A DNA stretch of 16,414 nucleotides. Origin: Chloroflexota bacterium (GTDB lineage Bacteria > Chloroflexota > UBA5177 > JANWHV01). The notes under the pieces are model-generated. The model was not told the DNA's origin. It made no database searches and saw only the letters and a program-made list of their open reading frames with translations. The stretch covers positions 1-16,414 of the forward strand of contig JANWHO010000087.1 of assembly GCA_025450375.1 (NCBI GenBank), written 5' to 3'. Shown here piece after piece: positions 1 to 6,030 of this stretch (position 1 is the stretch's first letter; each line of letters starts with the position of its first letter). A program made the translations under genes and the position numbers.

Positions 1-828
1 ATCGAAGACCGGGGTGAGGGTGGGACCACGCACTCCCGCCAGATCTCGCCGCCGAAGTACGGTCTGGGCGATTTGCCGCATGTCGGCGCCCTCCACGTTC
101 GCGGTGATGCTCACCAGCTCCCGTGCCCTTTGGTGACCCTCGATCATCTCCAGTACTCCACGGAGTGCTTCCCGCCGGTCGGAAGAAGACGAGAGACGGG
201 TCCGATTGACCAGTAAGCATGCCTGCGAACGCAAGATGAGGCCGCCGGCCAACGGTTTGAGGTGATTGGCCCGGAGCGTCGTGCCAGTCTCATTGATGTC
301 GGCGATGATGTCCGCGTATCCCATGGCGGGTGCGATTTCCAGAGCCCCGGTCCCTTCCACCAGCGTGTGGCTTACTAAACCGCGATCAAGCAGGAACTGG
401 CGGGCCAGATGCGGGAACTTCGTGGCAATCCGCAGTGGCCGCCCCCGATGTTGGAACTCGGCCGCGACATCCACCAGGTCTTCAATGTTCGTAACGTCGA
501 GCCATGCCTCCGGCACGGCCAAAACCAATGAGCAACGGGCGAACCCGAGATCTTCCACGGCGACGATTACGTCCCGCGTGTCGCCCATATGTTCGGAGAA
601 GATATCAAAGCCGGTGATCCCGACATCCACCAGGCCAGTGGCCAACTTTCGCGGGATATCCGCCGCGCGCTGGAACACGGCCTGAAGGGACGTATCTCCT
701 CCCATCGGCGCGCTATATTGGCGGGAATTACTCCGACGGACCTCCAGCCCACAGCCACCCAGGAAGCGCAGAGTCGGCTCCTCCATCGCTCCCTTGCTGG
801 GAACCGCGATTTGCAGGACCGGGGTCAT
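1..828 (-). CDS. hisG: ATP phosphoribosyltransferase catalytic protein HisG (3' end cut by window edge)
   Basis: Catalyses the first step of histidine synthesis, joining ATP and PRPP to form phosphoribosyl-ATP in the cytoplasm. The frame is open from an ATG at 828 to the window edge, giving 276 residues and no stop. The N-terminus (MTPVLQIAVPSKGAMEEPTL) is typical of the family. A PRPP-loop-like VEGTGALEIAP lies at about 157-167, followed by ADINETGTTLRAN at about 176-188. After about residue 237 the sequence (ELVSITANVEGADM, then RGPTLTPVF) resembles the start of the C-terminal regulatory domain of long-form HisG. The ATG overlaps the hisZ stop as ATGA, with GGAGG 8 nt upstream, so hisZ and hisG are translationally coupled. 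Identity is very secure. Long-form assignment is an inference, since the end of the protein is outside the window. Confidence 0.93.
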   Translation of the reverse strand, partial: MTPVLQIAVPSKGAMEEPTLRFLGGCGLEVRRSNSRQYSAPMGGDTSLQAVFQRAADIPRKLATGLVDVGITGFDIFSEHMGDTRDVIVAVEDLGFARCSLVLAVPEAWLDVTNIEDLVDVAAEFQHRGRPLRIATKFPHLARQFLLDRGLVSHTLVEGTGALEIAPAMGYADIIADINETGTTLRANHLKPLAGGLILRSQACLLVNRTRLSSSSDRREALRGVLEMIEGHQRARELVSITANVEGADMRQIAQTVLRRRDLAGVRGPTLTPVFD

Positions 829-2417
829 GGCCCGACCTCCGCGGTCGCCAGAATGTCCTGATCCCCATGAGCACGCAAACAGTCCGTGGCGGTCCCGACC
901 AAAATCTCCTCCAGATCACCGTCTTTAGTCCGGTCCACGAATACCAAAACCTCGGGAAAAGGAGCGGTGGCCACGGGAGAAGGAAAGAGCATAACCGCGT
1001 CAAAGCCACGATCGATGAGACGCCGCGTTTCCCCTTCCGTGGGATCACCTGGCTCATGAATGATGACCGCGAAGTCGCTGGCGCGTAGACTCGTCGCCAC
1101 GCGATAGGCAAGGCGCCGGTGACGGACCTCCGATACGATCAATCCGATCCGCCTGCCCCTGGAATCGAGGCCGGGGGGCAGAACGGCGGCTAGGGAATCC
1201 ACGTTGAAGGAGAAACCCAGGGCCGGGAAGCCATGGCTCCCAGTGATCGCGAGCGCGAGAGCATCGTAGCGGCCGCCCCCGCAGATTTGGGCGCCTGGCG
1301 GGGACGCGCCCGGCTGGTCGGCATATAACTCAAAGATCAGACCACTGTAATAGGCAATGCCGCGGGCCATTCCCGGCGCGATTTCAATCGTGACCCCTTC
1401 AAGTTCATACAACCGGAGGAGATCTAGCACACCGCGCAATTCATCCAGGGCCGCCGACGGCACCTGATAGCGAGCCAACAGCGCTTCAGCCTTCGGAAGG
1501 ATCTGGTCGGGATCTCCGCGTAACATACTCAGTTGGTCGGTAAAAGCCAGGGCACGCTCCAGATCCTCTCGGCCCTTGCCGCCATGGAGCGCGGCATGGC
1601 GGCGTGCTTTGAGCAACACCCGGTCGATAATGTCATCGGGCGTCCGCGTACTTCCTTCGAGGCTCAAGCCCATCTGGTCCAGCATGGTAATGACCAGGGC
1701 TCTTGCCTCCTCCGGAGTAGCGCCACGAACCGCGTCCGCCAGATGCTCGGGCAGCGCCTCGGGATCAATCGCATCCTCGTTCACTCGTGGGTGCAAACCC
1801 AGCCGCCGGCGAACCATTTCATCTCCCGTTCGCCCCCGGTACCGGTGCTCCAGATGTTCAAGCAGGTAGCCCTCCGCCCGGCCGTTGACGTTAAGGTGGG
1901 CCAGAAGGGCCCGGAGTGGTCCCAGGTGCCCCAGGACGAGGCGCACTTGAGGCAAGCCGGAATCGAGCGCCGCGCGACAGGCAAGGGCCAGAACCTCGGC
2001 GTCGGCCGTCGCTGAGCGATCACCCAGGATCTCGATGCCAGCCTGCGTGAATTGGCGTGGCTCATCTTGCGGTCCCTGGGCATTGCGAAAGACAGGTCCG
2101 GCATAGGAGACGCGCATCGGCTCTCCGTTGCTCCCCATCTCGCCTGCCAGGGCTCGAATGACCGACGCCGTAAACTCAGGGCGCAAAGCCACTTCCCTAC
2201 GATCTGGGTCGATGAAACTGTACAGGCGGGACAGTACGGGCGCCCCATTTTTACGGAGGTAGAGATCAAGACTCTCAACCAGCGGCACATCGATCATCTC
2301 GAAGCCGTGGCAAGAGAAAGACTCGGTGAGACGCTCCAAGAGGCGGCGCGATTTCCGATGTCCGGTCCCATATTGGTCGTGAAAGCCCAGAACACGGGCG
2401 ACTGCGCTCTCTTGCAT
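825..2417 (-). CDS. hisZ: ATP phosphoribosyltransferase regulatory subunit HisZ (HisRS-like)
   Basis: A paralogue of histidyl-tRNA synthetase that acts as the regulatory partner of HisG. The 530 residues contain a class II motif-2-like stretch (YAGPVFRNAQGPQDEPRQF, about 105-123), an insertion-like helical segment (about 165-320), a degenerate HisA motif (GMARGIAYYSGLIFEL, about 349-364, where synthetases have RGLDYY) and GGGRYDAL (about 380-387). Motif 3 reads GFSFNVDSL instead of the synthetase G-x-x-x-x-ER, so aminoacylation is unlikely. Residues about 422-512 look like a HisRS anticodon-binding domain, which many HisZ proteins (roughly 320-400 residues) lack. The ATG at 2417 has GGAG 7 nt upstream. 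The stop overlaps the hisG start. A divergent, inactive HisRS is the alternative, but direct coupling to hisG favours HisZ. Confidence 0.88.
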   Translation of the reverse strand: MQESAVARVLGFHDQYGTGHRKSRRLLERLTESFSCHGFEMIDVPLVESLDLYLRKNGAPVLSRLYSFIDPDRREVALRPEFTASVIRALAGEMGSNGEPMRVSYAGPVFRNAQGPQDEPRQFTQAGIEILGDRSATADAEVLALACRAALDSGLPQVRLVLGHLGPLRALLAHLNVNGRAEGYLLEHLEHRYRGRTGDEMVRRRLGLHPRVNEDAIDPEALPEHLADAVRGATPEEARALVITMLDQMGLSLEGSTRTPDDIIDRVLLKARRHAALHGGKGREDLERALAFTDQLSMLRGDPDQILPKAEALLARYQVPSAALDELRGVLDLLRLYELEGVTIEIAPGMARGIAYYSGLIFELYADQPGASPPGAQICGGGRYDALALAITGSHGFPALGFSFNVDSLAAVLPPGLDSRGRRIGLIVSEVRHRRLAYRVATSLRASDFAVIIHEPGDPTEGETRRLIDRGFDAVMLFPSPVATAPFPEVLVFVDRTKDGDLEEILVGTATDCLRAHGDQDILATAEVGP

Positions 2418-2467
2418 GATTTCTCCGTGCGGCGGTACGGTTCGTCTTCCGCCTATGGTACCCGACC

Positions 2468-3328
2468 TTACGGCGAAACGGCAGGCGACTCGACAGGAGT
2501 AATTAACCTGGCGTCACCGGCTGAGTCTACGTCGTACCATAACGTTCGGATAGGCAGCCATCCGGCTGGCGCGCGTGCTTGGAAAATCATCCGCGTCACG
2601 CCGGTCATCGGGAAGAAAAGCGAAATCCCATACCAACCATGGGTTTGAGGCCGCGCGCCGTAGACGGCTGTCCCCATGTCGCGCATGTTCGGCATAGTCG
2701 CGACCGCGCGCACCGCGATGCCTGGGCGGAGGTGGATACGCAGGGTCGAGGCGCCCTGAGGTACGCGCGAAAAAATCACGGCGGCCGATCCGAAACGAGG
2801 ATCCGGTGGTTCCGCGAAAAGGAAGCGGGCGTTAGCTCCATTCATGAAGTCGAAAGGAAAAGTCACGCAGTTCCGAGGTGGTCCAGGCGGGCAGATCCGC
2901 ACGTCGAGATGCCAGCGCCCCAGGGCCCGCAACTGACCCTGCCCACAGTAGCCTTCGTGACACGCGGTCGCCGCCACCGCCGTTTTAGGAAAGACCGGCT
3001 GTGCCGGCATGGAGAGTATGAAGCGTAGCCGTCCATTACGGAGGACACGCCCGTTCCTCCACACCTGGACAATGAACCGGGCAGCCCCTACATCTACCGG
3101 TGTGACGGCCAGGGCCACCGTGAGCGGTTCTCGACCTACCGTGGCGTGAATGGCGGCCGGCACCAGTCCCTCGGGCGATGTCAACGCGCCAGTGGCCATA
3201 GGTGCGGCGGGTGTTGGTGAGGCGCTCCGGGTCGTCGTATCCACCAGGCGCAGCCCAATGTATCCCACGATCCCTAACATGATGAGCATCGCGACCGCGT
3301 AGAGGAGCCAGCGCCGATCCTGTTTCAC
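2468..3328 (-). CDS. membrane-anchored protein with two YtkA/FixH-like units
   Basis: Function unknown. From the GTG at 3328 it has 286 residues: one N-terminal membrane segment (about 6-29), a Ser/Pro/Thr/Ala-rich linker, and an extracytoplasmic part with two beta-rich stretches (about 71-161 and 187-254). Each has a met-rich turn followed by a G-x-W/WY motif (SMPAQPVF...LGRWHLDV; TMPNMRDMGTAVYG...HGWYGISL), the layout of YtkA/FixH-like domains. Four cysteines (about 123, 128, 146, 154) occur only in the first unit and could form disulfides or bind metal. I chose GTG 3328 because GGGA lies 7 nt upstream and the anchor follows at once. A longer frame from GTG 3478 lacks a ribosome site there and abuts a hairpin at 3485-3502. 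It lies 50 nt before hisZ with no terminator between, so co-transcription is possible. The family call rests on pattern only. Confidence 0.55.
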   Translation of the reverse strand: MKQDRRWLLYAVAMLIMLGIVGYIGLRLVDTTTRSASPTPAAPMATGALTSPEGLVPAAIHATVGREPLTVALAVTPVDVGAARFIVQVWRNGRVLRNGRLRFILSMPAQPVFPKTAVAATACHEGYCGQGQLRALGRWHLDVRICPPGPPRNCVTFPFDFMNGANARFLFAEPPDPRFGSAAVIFSRVPQGASTLRIHLRPGIAVRAVATMPNMRDMGTAVYGARPQTHGWYGISLFFPMTGVTRMIFQARAPAGWLPIRTLWYDVDSAGDARLITPVESPAVSP

Positions 3329-3484
3329 CCTAATTCCCTTTATTTGGACGCCGGGGCCGCGGGGCGGTGGTGGTTCTATCCACCGTCTCGCGGCGCCCTT
3401 GATGAACAGGCGTACATATCCGAGGTTGCCCGCGCGCTGTACCAATGGACGTAGGCGGCATGGTAAGGAATCCGTCACTTGCCA

Positions 3485-3502
3485 GGCCGCGAGAGTGCGG
3501 CC
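3485..3502 (-). terminator. GC-rich hairpin after the CHRD gene
   Basis: A perfect 6-bp inverted repeat, GGCCGC and GCGGCC with a 6-nt loop, begins 3 nt past the stop codon of the CHRD gene. No T-tract follows in the direction of transcription, so it may be only a weak or factor-dependent terminator, or an mRNA 3' end stabiliser. Confidence 0.4.
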
Positions 3503-3505
3503 ACC

Positions 3506-3961
3506 CTACTTGCCGGTGCCCAGTTCACCGCAGGTAAGCACCGTGTACTGGGTGAGAGCCAGGCCCGGGCCCAGGTGGACGTTCACATAGGCGTGCGTAT
3601 GCATAAAGGAGCCGGGAATGACGGTCGTGGCCGACCCGCTCCCTTTCGCGTTGGCGGTTACACTTGCCAGCGCGGCCAGTACCGGGCCGTTAGCCGAACA
3701 CACCCCAGCGTGAATGTGCGATGGGTGAACGCTGCCGGGTTGAAGATTGTGTACCGAAACCTTGACGGTGGTCATTTTGGTGGCGGCATTATAGGAAAGG
3801 GTCGCCGTCCCGCTGACTCCACTAAAGGCCTGAGCCCGCATTTGCACGCGCATGACCTGAGGCGCTGCCGCAACCTGGCTCGCCGCCCCGACCGAGACGA
3901 ATGAACCGCCCACGGCTACCGCCGTAGTCACGAGAAACGCAACGACTGTTTTGCCGAACAT
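3506..3961 (-). CDS. secreted CHRD / SOD-like domain protein
   Basis: A 151-residue protein with a clear signal peptide (MFGKTVVAFLVTTAVAVGGS, cleavage likely after the VGAAS-type site near residue 28). The mature part is a small beta-rich domain: FSGVSGTATLSYNAATKMTTVKVSV, then HNLQPGSVHPSHIHAGVC and HTHAYVNVH. This fits CHRD-type domains, which resemble Cu/Zn superoxide dismutase-like folds. Histidines near 71, 79, 82, 84, 121, 123 and 129 could form a metal site, and Cys88 and Cys144 could form a disulfide. Catalytic activity is not shown. The frame is open upstream to 4132, but the ATG at 3961 precedes the signal peptide and has AAAGGG about 10 nt upstream. It lies downstream of the sigma/anti-sigma pair on the same strand, so it may belong to that regulon (inference). 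Confidence 0.7.
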   Translation of the reverse strand: MFGKTVVAFLVTTAVAVGGSFVSVGAASQVAAAPQVMRVQMRAQAFSGVSGTATLSYNAATKMTTVKVSVHNLQPGSVHPSHIHAGVCSANGPVLAALASVTANAKGSGSATTVIPGSFMHTHAYVNVHLGPGLALTQYTVLTCGELGTGK

Positions 3962-3981
3962 CCTGGTATGCCCTTTCGTTG

Positions 3982-4020
3982 AAAAAACGGTAAGGAAACG
4001 GTCGGAGACCTTGTCCGACC
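3982..4020 (-). promoter_or_regulatory. hairpin plus T-run in the CHRD leader
   Basis: On the minus strand a perfect 7-bp stem (GGTCGGA with TCCGACC, 7-nt loop, plus positions 4000-4020) is followed 12 nt later by six T residues (3982-3987), all within 60 nt of the CHRD start codon. The stem-to-T distance is too long for a textbook intrinsic terminator. It could be a leader attenuator, an operator with dyad symmetry, or chance. The 261 nt between this gene and the anti-sigma gene otherwise show no convincing reading frame. Confidence 0.3.
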
Positions 4021-4200
4021 TTCGCTCTATCACGGACCCCGCGCGCCATCTTCCCCTCTCGCGGCGCGGCCGTTCAGAGGTCCAACATCCGTTAGACGCA
4101 CAGGCATGGCATTTCTTACCCCGTGGATGCATGGTTGAGGGATTTTCCGCGACTGGCCCGTTTGATCCCGCGCTACATCGAGGTCACGGCATGATGCCAG

Positions 4201-4228
4201 TGGCTCGGGTGAGCCAGGCTCCTCACCC
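4201..4228 (-). terminator. overlapping hairpins at the anti-sigma stop codon
   Basis: Two competing inverted repeats occur here: GGGTGAG (4207-4213) with CTCACCC (4222-4228), and TGGCTC (4201-4206) with GAGCCA (4211-4216). They share bases and cannot both form. The first straddles the stop codon of the anti-sigma gene. No T-tract follows, so a classical terminator is not supported. It is the only structure marking the end of the sigma/anti-sigma transcript. Confidence 0.3.
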
Positions 4229-4540
4229 TCGGTCGAGGTGGCTCAGAAGGGTTGCCACGTCTGGGAGGTTGCCCGAAAGGTCGAGCACAACCAGATCCCG
4301 GAGCGCCTCGTATTCCTCGAAGCAGTCGCCACACAGGGCAAGATGCACGTGCATTTCCGGCATCTCCATCGCCATGTTGCCGGCGGCGATTTCACGATCG
4401 ACGTACATTGGCACACGCTCAAGGCAGGTTGTGCAATCAATCTCGTGGTCTTCGGTGAGCTCAATTTGGCGCAACAGCCGCTGGAACGCGATGTCCTTGC
4501 GTGGGTCGCCCGGGAGAGCACTCTCTTCTCTATACATCAT
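4223..4540 (-). CDS. soluble zinc-finger (ZAS-type) anti-sigma factor
   Basis: Predicted to bind and inhibit the ECF sigma factor encoded just upstream. The 105-residue protein has the zinc-binding signature of ZAS anti-sigma domains: His66, Cys70 and Cys73 in HLALCGDC (H-x3-C-x2-C), with an upstream Cys36/Cys39 pair in DCTTCLERVPMYVDRE. There is no transmembrane segment, so it is probably a cytoplasmic sensor, and redox or metal-driven loss of zinc is a plausible release signal (family knowledge, not shown here). The ATG at 4540 overlaps the sigma stop as ATGA. GGGAGGAG lies just upstream, and a second ATG follows immediately at 4537. The short acidic C-terminus after residue 85 is not recognised. 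Confidence 0.85.
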   Translation of the reverse strand: MMYREESALPGDPRKDIAFQRLLRQIELTEDHEIDCTTCLERVPMYVDREIAAGNMAMEMPEMHVHLALCGDCFEEYEALRDLVVLDLSGNLPDVATLLSHLDRG

Positions 4541-5187
4541 GAAATGCTCCTCCCGTCAAAGGTGCCGAGCGCGTCGGCTGCCGTAATGCCCCGTATTTGA
4601 AGCGCACGTTTCAGATGCTTGCGCGCGTCGTGGAGCAGCTTGTAGACATTATCCTTGTTCGTGCCCAGCTCCTCGGCAAGGACGGTGAGCGGCTTATCCT
4701 CAAAGACGCGCCCAATGAGCGCCGTCCGTTGACGCGGGGTCAATTCCTGCTGAATGATGGTATCCACAATCCGCCACAGGGCGCGCCGGTCGGCGATTGC
4801 CGTCACATCATTCTCTGGCGCGAATGTGCGACGATGGAGGTCAAGGCCATCTTCCTCGGGAAGGGGATGGCGGCGCCAGCATCGGCGCCGCATCTCATCG
4901 GCGATCAGGTTGATAACGATGCGGTAGGCCCAGGTCGTGAATCGGCACTCACCGCGGAAGCCGTCGAGTTGGCCCAGGATAATGGCAAACGACTCCTGGG
5001 CATAGTCCTCGGCAATAGAGGCATAGGTGTCGGCGCCGAACGCCTCCACTGGATACTGCTGCCGCACTAGATATGCCAGGGCCGCGCGCACCAAGAGTGC
5101 TCGTAGTTCCTCGGACGCGGTTTCCCGCTCTGGACCGGCGGCCCGCAGCATGGTTGGGAGACGCTCGGTCGTGATCACCTCTACCAT
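4537..5187 (-). CDS. ECF-family RNA polymerase sigma factor
   Basis: Directs RNA polymerase to a dedicated promoter set. From the ATG at 5187 it has 216 residues. Region 2 is recognisable at about 62-102 (YAQESFAIILGQL, GECRFTTWAYRIVINLIADE). Region 4 is at about 149-195 (LTPRQRTALIGRVF, then the helix-turn-helix LAEELGTNKDNVYKLLHDAR). A frame from GTG 5232 adds 15 residues. I prefer ATG 5187 because AAAGGAG lies about 11 nt upstream and no clear site precedes the GTG. The N-terminus before region 2 (about 60 residues) is longer than in minimal ECF proteins. The stop overlaps the anti-sigma start, so the two are made in coupled amounts. Autoregulation is likely but not shown. Confidence 0.92.
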   Translation of the reverse strand: MVEVITTERLPTMLRAAGPERETASEELRALLVRAALAYLVRQQYPVEAFGADTYASIAEDYAQESFAIILGQLDGFRGECRFTTWAYRIVINLIADEMRRRCWRRHPLPEEDGLDLHRRTFAPENDVTAIADRRALWRIVDTIIQQELTPRQRTALIGRVFEDKPLTVLAEELGTNKDNVYKLLHDARKHLKRALQIRGITAADALGTFDGRSIS

Positions 5188-5272
5188 CCTTGGCGGGGCT
5201 CCTTTGGATCCCCGTACCTCATACTGTAGCACGGCCGCCTACAATGCTTCCGAGCGTGATCATGCCGCCCAC

Positions 5273-5301
5273 CATATGCACATAAATAGTTAATTCCTCA
5301 A
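5273..5301 (-). promoter_or_regulatory. weak candidate promoter for the sigma/anti-sigma pair
   Basis: On the minus strand TTGAGG (5296-5301) and CATATG (5273-5278) are separated by 17 nt. This is a poor housekeeping-type match sitting in the most AT-rich stretch of the region. An ECF-type promoter may be used instead, and I could not identify one. Confidence 0.25.
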
Positions 5302-5333
5302 CCCAAAACCTCAATCAAACACACCAACCAAAC
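5290..5333. other. 44-nt tract with no G on the plus strand (no C on the minus strand)
   Basis: Within an otherwise GC-rich sequence the plus strand runs 44 nt without a G. On the minus strand this is a G/T/A tract with five short G-runs (complementary to CC at 5296, 5302, 5309, 5324 and 5328). That could form a two-layer G-quadruplex. It lies between the divergent sigma and HIT genes. Its composition is directly visible; its role is unknown. Confidence 0.6.
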
Positions 5334-5349
5334 GTGGACAGACCGACCG

Positions 5350-5360
5350 CTAATTATTAG
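5350..5360. repeat. AT-rich palindrome CTAATTATTAG
   Basis: A perfect inverted repeat of CTAAT and ATTAG around a single T, in the divergent intergenic region. It could be an operator half-site pair. It is short enough to arise by chance in AT-rich DNA. Confidence 0.4.
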
Positions 5361-5363
5361 ATG

Positions 5364-5376
5364 AAGTGACGTCCTA
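5364..5376 (+). repeat. 13-mer direct repeat, copy 1 (AAGTGACGTCCTA)
   Basis: Matches copy 2 at 5429-5441 in 12 of 13 positions. The copies start 65 bp apart in the same orientation. If the candidate HIT promoter is right, this copy lies at about -60, a typical activator or repressor position. The core TGACGTC is itself nearly palindromic. Confidence 0.5.
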
Positions 5377-5391
5377 TTTCTTACGACTCTC

Positions 5392-5421
5392 ACGACATGG
5401 ATCGTGGACGACCGGTAGAAT
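5392..5421 (+). promoter_or_regulatory. candidate promoter for the HIT gene
   Basis: ACGACA (5392-5397) and TAGAAT (5416-5421) are separated by 18 nt. The -10 is a fair match, the -35 only partial. The predicted start falls at about 5428, next to copy 2 of the 13-mer repeat, and about 70 nt before the HIT start codon. Confidence 0.3.
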
Positions 5422-5428
5422 GGTAGAA

Positions 5429-5441
5429 AAGTGACGCCCTA
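5429..5441 (+). repeat. 13-mer direct repeat, copy 2 (AAGTGACGCCCTA)
   Basis: Differs from copy 1 (5364-5376) by one base. It would overlap the predicted transcription start of the HIT gene, which would suit a repressor site if the pair is functional. Confidence 0.5.
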
Positions 5442-5496
5442 AACCAGCCGGAAAAGGATGGGGGCGGCAAGATGCGGCGAGAGGGTTTGCGTGAAC

Positions 5497-5838
5497 ATGA
5501 GTGAGCAATGTATCTTTTGCAAAATCGTGGCGGGTGAGATCCCTTCGGTGCGCGTACTCGACCACGCCAGGGCGATCGCCATTCGTGATGTCAGCCCACA
5601 GGCACCCACGCATGTTCTGGTCATACCGCGCGCGCACGTGCCCGGCCTGGCGGAGCTGCCGGCGAATGATAGCCTGTGGAACGAACTCCTGGGCCTGGTG
5701 CAGGAAATCGTGGACGCTGAGCACCTTGACCAGGGCTTTCGCGTGGTAGTGAATCAGGGCGACGACGGTGGGCAAACAGTCCCACACCTCCACCTTCACG
5801 TGCTGGGGCGGCGCGCTCTGGCATGGCCCCCAGGGTAA
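5497..5838 (+). CDS. HIT-family nucleotide hydrolase (HINT/PKCI-like)
   Basis: A 113-residue histidine-triad protein, a cytoplasmic hydrolase of nucleoside phosphoramidates or related AMP conjugates (family knowledge). It shows the Hint-type N-terminus CIFCKIVAGEIPS with a C-x2-C pair (residues 5 and 8), THVLVIPRAHVP at about 38-49, VVNQGDDGGQTVPH, and the catalytic triad His97-Leu-His99-Leu-His101. Length is normal for the family. ATG 5497 gives the usual N-terminus. A GTG at 5491, with GAGGG 5 nt upstream, would add two residues and is almost as likely. It is the first gene of the plus-strand group and is divergent from the sigma gene. Confidence 0.95.
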   Translation: MSEQCIFCKIVAGEIPSVRVLDHARAIAIRDVSPQAPTHVLVIPRAHVPGLAELPANDSLWNELLGLVQEIVDAEHLDQGFRVVVNQGDDGGQTVPHLHLHVLGRRALAWPPG

Positions 5839-5862
5839 GTCTCCATACGCACGCGCCGCTAT

Positions 5863-5882
5863 CCGGGCCCAGGCTGCCCCGG
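5863..5882 (+). terminator. possible hairpin after the HIT gene
   Basis: CCGGGC (5863-5868) can pair with GCCCCGG (5876-5882) around a 7-nt loop, with one bulged C, 24 nt past the HIT stop. There is no T-tract. A TATGAT hexamer at 5897-5902 just after it could be a -10 box for the TatD/NUDIX pair, but no good -35 accompanies it. Nothing else is seen in the 192 nt between HIT and TatD. Confidence 0.25.
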
Positions 5883-6030
5883 AACACAGGACGGGGTATG
5901 ATACAGTTGCGGGTACACGGAAGGCAGCCCACCTGGCGGCCTCCGCTCCACTCTGGAAAACGCACTGGAGACGCGCGCTCGCCGAGGGGCAGCCGTACCC
6001 CGCTGGTGTGTGGCGCCCTGGAGGTGACCG

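Noticed and set aside
825..2417. Histidyl-tRNA synthetase (hisS) as the identity of the HisRS-like gene
   Set aside because: The HisA and motif-3 residues needed for aminoacylation are changed, and the gene is translationally coupled to hisG, so HisZ fits better.
2052..2648. A long plus-strand frame (198 residues) opposite hisZ and the YtkA-like gene
   Set aside because: It runs antisense across two minus-strand genes, has no recognisable motif and no ribosome site. GC-rich DNA produces such frames by codon bias.
3329..3478. A 50-residue N-terminal extension of the YtkA-like protein from GTG 3478
   Set aside because: No ribosome site precedes that GTG, and its upstream bases lie in a hairpin. 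GTG 3328 has a fair site and leads straight into the anchor.
4000..5348. A possible shared ECF promoter motif (GGTCGG...GTC...CGTTT) upstream of both the sigma gene and the CHRD gene on the minus strand
   Set aside because: The parts recur, but their spacing differs (3 and 2 nt versus 5 and 6 nt), which a sigma factor would not tolerate. Probably chance.
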